A stretch of 64,000 nucleotides of DNA from Candidatus Syntrophocurvum alkaliphilum. Lineage in GTDB: Bacteria > Bacillota > Syntrophomonadia > Syntrophomonadales > Syntrophomonadaceae. The translations under genes were made by a program, and so were the position numbers. Below are positions 61,873 through 64,000 of this stretch, one piece after another; the stretch's first letter is position 1; every line of letters begins with the position of its first letter. The stretch spans positions 1,234,001 through 1,298,000 of the forward strand of contig NZ_CP046457.1 in NCBI RefSeq assembly GCF_009734445.1. The letters run 5' to 3'. The notes beneath the pieces are model-generated. The model had not been told where the DNA came from and ran no database searches. It saw nothing but the letters and a program-made list of their open reading frames with translations.

Positions 61873-62712
61873 TTGAATATTTTAGCTGCCATATGTCAAA
61901 TGAAAGTTGGTAGTGATAAGAAAACAAACCTTTCAAATGCTCAAAAAATAATTCAAGAAGCTGCAAAAAAAGGTGCTGATATGGTTGTTTTGCCCGAAGT
62001 TTTTAATTCTCCATATCAAACCGATTTATTCCCAGCTTACGCAGAGCCCTTTGGGGGTGAAACAACTAAGTTTTTATCAGAAATGGCTCGAGAACATAAG
62101 GTTTTATTAGTTGGTGGTTCTATTGTAGAAAAAGACAATGATGATAAGATTTATAATACTAGCTATGTTTTTGATGCTAATGGTAATTTAGTTAATAAAC
62201 ATCGCAAGGTTCATCTTTTTGATATTGATATACCTGGAAAGATAAAATTTCAAGAATCCGAAACTCTATCTGCCGGTAATACTATTGAAGTTTTTAAGTA
62301 TAAAGGAATAGGAATAAGTGTAATGATTTGTTATGACGGTAGGTTTCCAGAGCTAGCAAGAATAGCTGCTTTAAACGGAGCACAGATTATAATTATTCCT
62401 GGAGCTTTTAATCTAACTACTGGTCCACTTCACTGGGAATTAATTATGCGAAGCCGAGCTGTTGATAATCAAGTTTTTGTTGTAGCAGCTGCACCTTCTA
62501 GAAATCCTGATGCTGGATATCAAGCATGGGGACACTCAATGATTGTTAATCCTTGGGGTACAATAATAGCACAAACTGATGAAGGTGAAGGAATTGTCAT
62601 GGGTGAAATCGACTTAGATGTAGTCAATAAGGTAAGACAAGAAATACCTGTTTTAAGTCAAAGAAGAAATGACCTATATCAAGTAAACTATTACCCAAAG
62701 GAGGATTTTTAA
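61873..62712 (+). CDS. Nitrilase-superfamily amidase, omega-amidase type
   Basis: 279 residues with the Glu-Lys-Cys triad: VVLPEVFNSPYQ (Glu about 42), NKHRKVHLFDIDIPG (Lys) and SVMICYDGRFPELAR (Cys about 150). The pattern and length fit omega-amidases (2-oxoglutaramate or 2-oxosuccinamate hydrolysis) and related metabolite-repair amidases. It starts with TTG seven bases after GGAGG. The next gene begins immediately after its stop. Confidence 0.88.
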   Translation: MNILAAICQMKVGSDKKTNLSNAQKIIQEAAKKGADMVVLPEVFNSPYQTDLFPAYAEPFGGETTKFLSEMAREHKVLLVGGSIVEKDNDDKIYNTSYVFDANGNLVNKHRKVHLFDIDIPGKIKFQESETLSAGNTIEVFKYKGIGISVMICYDGRFPELARIAALNGAQIIIIPGAFNLTTGPLHWELIMRSRAVDNQVFVVAAAPSRNPDAGYQAWGHSMIVNPWGTIIAQTDEGEGIVMGEIDLDVVNKVRQEIPVLSQRRNDLYQVNYYPKEDF

Positions 62713-63126
62713 ATGAAGTTTTATACAGATTATTTATGGTTTAATACTGAGAAAAGAAGAGAGTATATACGTATCACCAATCAAGTACGTGATGCCTTAG
62801 AAAAAAGCGGTATACAAGAAGGTATGATATTAGTTAGTGCTATGCATATAACTGCGGGAGTTTATGTAAATGATAATGAACCAGGGATAATTGAGGACTT
62901 GGATAAAATGCTAGAAGAACTCGCACCATTTGGTCCTGAGTATCTACATCACAGAACTGGCGAAGATAATGGGGATGCTCATCTAAAAAGCCTTTTAATT
63001 CACCATCAAGTTATTCTTCCAGTTACAGATGGTAAACTAGATTTAGGTCCATGGCAGGAAGTATTTTATGCAGAATTTGATGGCAGACGAAAGAAAAGAG
63101 TAGTTATAAAGGTGATGGGTGAGTAA
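62713..63126 (+). CDS. YjbQ family (UPF0047) protein
   Basis: 137 residues. Motifs [36 protein letters not shown] and [19 protein letters not shown] define the family. Members have a metal site of His residues and can show weak thiamine phosphate synthase activity in vitro; the natural role is uncertain. It begins at the base after the nitrilase stop, using the GGAGG within the end of that gene. Confidence 0.9.
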   Translation: MKFYTDYLWFNTEKRREYIRITNQVRDALEKSGIQEGMILVSAMHITAGVYVNDNEPGIIEDLDKMLEELAPFGPEYLHHRTGEDNGDAHLKSLLIHHQVILPVTDGKLDLGPWQEVFYAEFDGRRKKRVVIKVMGE

Positions 63127-63254
63127 ATACTTAATGTTGCTATGTACATAAAAAGCGCCAGACTCCGCAAGGTATATTAATCAACGATTCATGCTCCTAA
63201 CGTTAAGTGTATACATTAAATTATTCAACTATTGTTTATAATCCATAGTAATGG

Positions 63255-63283
63255 GCACGAAAAGGGATGTTTCCTTTTCGTGC
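63255..63283 (+). repeat. Isolated 11-bp hairpin
   Basis: GCACGAAAAGG and its complement around a seven-base loop, about 130 bases after yjbQ. No T-run. The rest of 63127-63317 shows no gene. Confidence 0.5.
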
Positions 63284-63317
63284 TAAGCTTTCTACTAAGA
63301 TAAACACTACAGAAAAG

Positions 63318-63341
63318 CAAAAAACCCCAGCTACGGGGTTT
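63318..63341 (-). terminator. Terminator of aroH
   Basis: Leftward AAACCCC, six-base loop, GGGGTTT and further T, beginning within the stop codon of aroH. Confidence 0.8.
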
Positions 63342-63699
63342 AATTAAGGTCTTTTCGTAATTTTTTAGCCTCACCTATATAAACATGTTTAATATCCTTT
63401 TGAAGTTTATTAGTATTTATATGTATTAATACCCTTATACACTTTGGTAGTGCTCCGGGCACCTCAATTTCTTGAAAACACAAAAGTGGAACGGCATCCC
63501 ACCCCATTGTTCTTGCTGCCTCTGCAGGAAAAACTGATTTTATATCAGAGGTAACTGTAAATAATACACTAGCTATATCACTAATTAAAAGTTCATTTTC
63601 TATAGTTATAGCATCAAGTAATTCACGGGTAGCTTTTAGTACTTCTTCTGCACTGTCGTTACTTACAGTAACAGCACCTCTTATGCCTCTTAATGCCAT
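63340..63699 (-). CDS. aroH: Chorismate mutase, AroH type
   Basis: 119 residues, the normal length of the Bacillus-type trimeric enzyme. ALRGIRGAVTVSND (Arg7 site), SVLFTVTSDIKSVFPAEAAR, VPLLCFQEIEVPGALPKCIR (Glu and Arg of the active site) and VLIHINT are present. Converts chorismate to prephenate, the TyrA substrate. Start ATG after AGGAGT. It is 25 bases after the HutP-like gene. Confidence 0.95.
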   Translation of the reverse strand: MALRGIRGAVTVSNDSAEEVLKATRELLDAITIENELLISDIASVLFTVTSDIKSVFPAEAARTMGWDAVPLLCFQEIEVPGALPKCIRVLIHINTNKLQKDIKHVYIGEAKKLRKDLN

Positions 63700-63723
63700 T
63701 TATGAACCTACTCCTTATTAAAA

Positions 63724-64000
63724 TTATGATACTGCCCTATGACCTAAGCCAATAGCTACTTCATCAAGATGTAGTAATCCTATACCCAAAAATATTGCTA
63801 CACTTACATGGTCAGCGTGACGGGCAACACCAATTTTTCCACCAACATTAAGTCCTAAAGCTTTGGGCATTATTTGCGAAATAGCTTCTCTGGCAGCACC
63901 AGCTACAGCCCCTTCATCTGCATGGCTATCTTTAATAACACCTTCTCGTTTTGCTGCAACTACAGATCTTTCCACTATTTTACCAACTGAATTAATAAAT
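63724..64000 (-). CDS. HutP-family RNA-binding regulator, N-terminus beyond the window
   Basis: The frame is open to the right edge, giving at least 92 residues: NSVGKIVERSVVAAKREGVI, then ADEGAVAGAAREAISQIMPKALGLNVGG and HADHVSVAIFLGIGLLHLDEVAIGLGHRAVS. This matches HutP, the histidine- and Mg-dependent antiterminator of the Bacillus hut operon; the His residues in RHADHVS and GLLHLDE correspond to its ligand and metal sites. No hut genes are in the window. The gene precedes aroH, so the target may be different. Confidence 0.82.
   Translation of the reverse strand, partial: FINSVGKIVERSVVAAKREGVIKDSHADEGAVAGAAREAISQIMPKALGLNVGGKIGVARHADHVSVAIFLGIGLLHLDEVAIGLGHRAVS

Overview
The window is a low-GC chromosomal segment from an anaerobic, endospore-forming member of the Clostridia. 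Evidence seen in the sequence: SpoIVA, SpoIIP, a YIEGIA/DUF1614/DUF3189 sporulation block and a spore photoproduct lyase-family protein; an IspH-ribosomal protein S1 fusion (a clostridial arrangement); several radical SAM enzymes; and AT-rich spacers with strong GGAGG ribosome sites. Two lysine 2,3-aminomutase genes, one paired with a beta-lysine acetyltransferase, suggest synthesis of the osmolyte N-epsilon-acetyl-beta-lysine and so a salt-exposed habitat. The genus cannot be fixed from the sequence alone.

Layout. 0-4 kb: end of a lipoprotein gene, a CCA-adding enzyme, five tRNA genes (Leu, Cys, Gly, Phe, Asp) and two tiny genes. 4-9 kb: ablA-ablB, then a second kamA followed by a spore photoproduct lyase-like gene that ends in a 36-bp perfect palindrome. 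8.9-13 kb: an ApgM-type phosphoglycerate mutase, threonine synthase, a DUF2726 protein and a phasin-like protein. 13-19.5 kb: a NarL-type two-component system, a PilZ protein, an Asp23 protein, a chemoreceptor and tRNA-Pro. 19.6-23.5 kb: the pheB-hom-thrB-lysC operon, leftward. 23.7-29.7 kb: spoIVA, gpsA, plsY, der and a DUF512 radical SAM gene. 29.8-33.7 kb: a sporulation block (DUF1614, spoIIP, YIEGIA, its small partner and two DUF3189 genes). 33.7-39.1 kb: fni (isoprenoids), mobA, an FmdB zinc ribbon, ispH-rpsA, plsC and cmk.

39.3-56.1 kb, all leftward, is the accessory centrepiece: a Nif11-type RiPP (ribosomally made, modified peptide) cluster. It has two precursor genes with 74-residue leaders ending at the same double-Gly and unrelated cores that both end Ser-Trp. 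It also has two radical SAM/SPASM maturases, an NHLM export set (peptidase-ABC, cyclic-nucleotide-domain ABC, HlyD), a GNAT protein, an unrecognised 334-aa protein, two solute-binding proteins without permeases, and a large sensor-like protein fused to an MFS transporter. One core contains Cys-Tyr-Gly, which matches the X-Tyr-Gly site of the radical SAM spliceases. The gene for that precursor is bracketed by 33-nt inverted repeats.

56.3-64 kb: aromatic amino acid genes (aroA, tyrA, two DAHP synthases of which one lacks the N-terminal regulatory domain, and aroH), plus a nitrilase, a YjbQ protein and a HutP-like protein cut by the right edge.

Two genes, ablA and fni, have no acceptable ATG/GTG/TTG start but have a strong ribosome site seven bases ahead of an ATT or ATC codon. 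No CRISPR array, insertion sequence, rRNA gene or complete prophage was seen.
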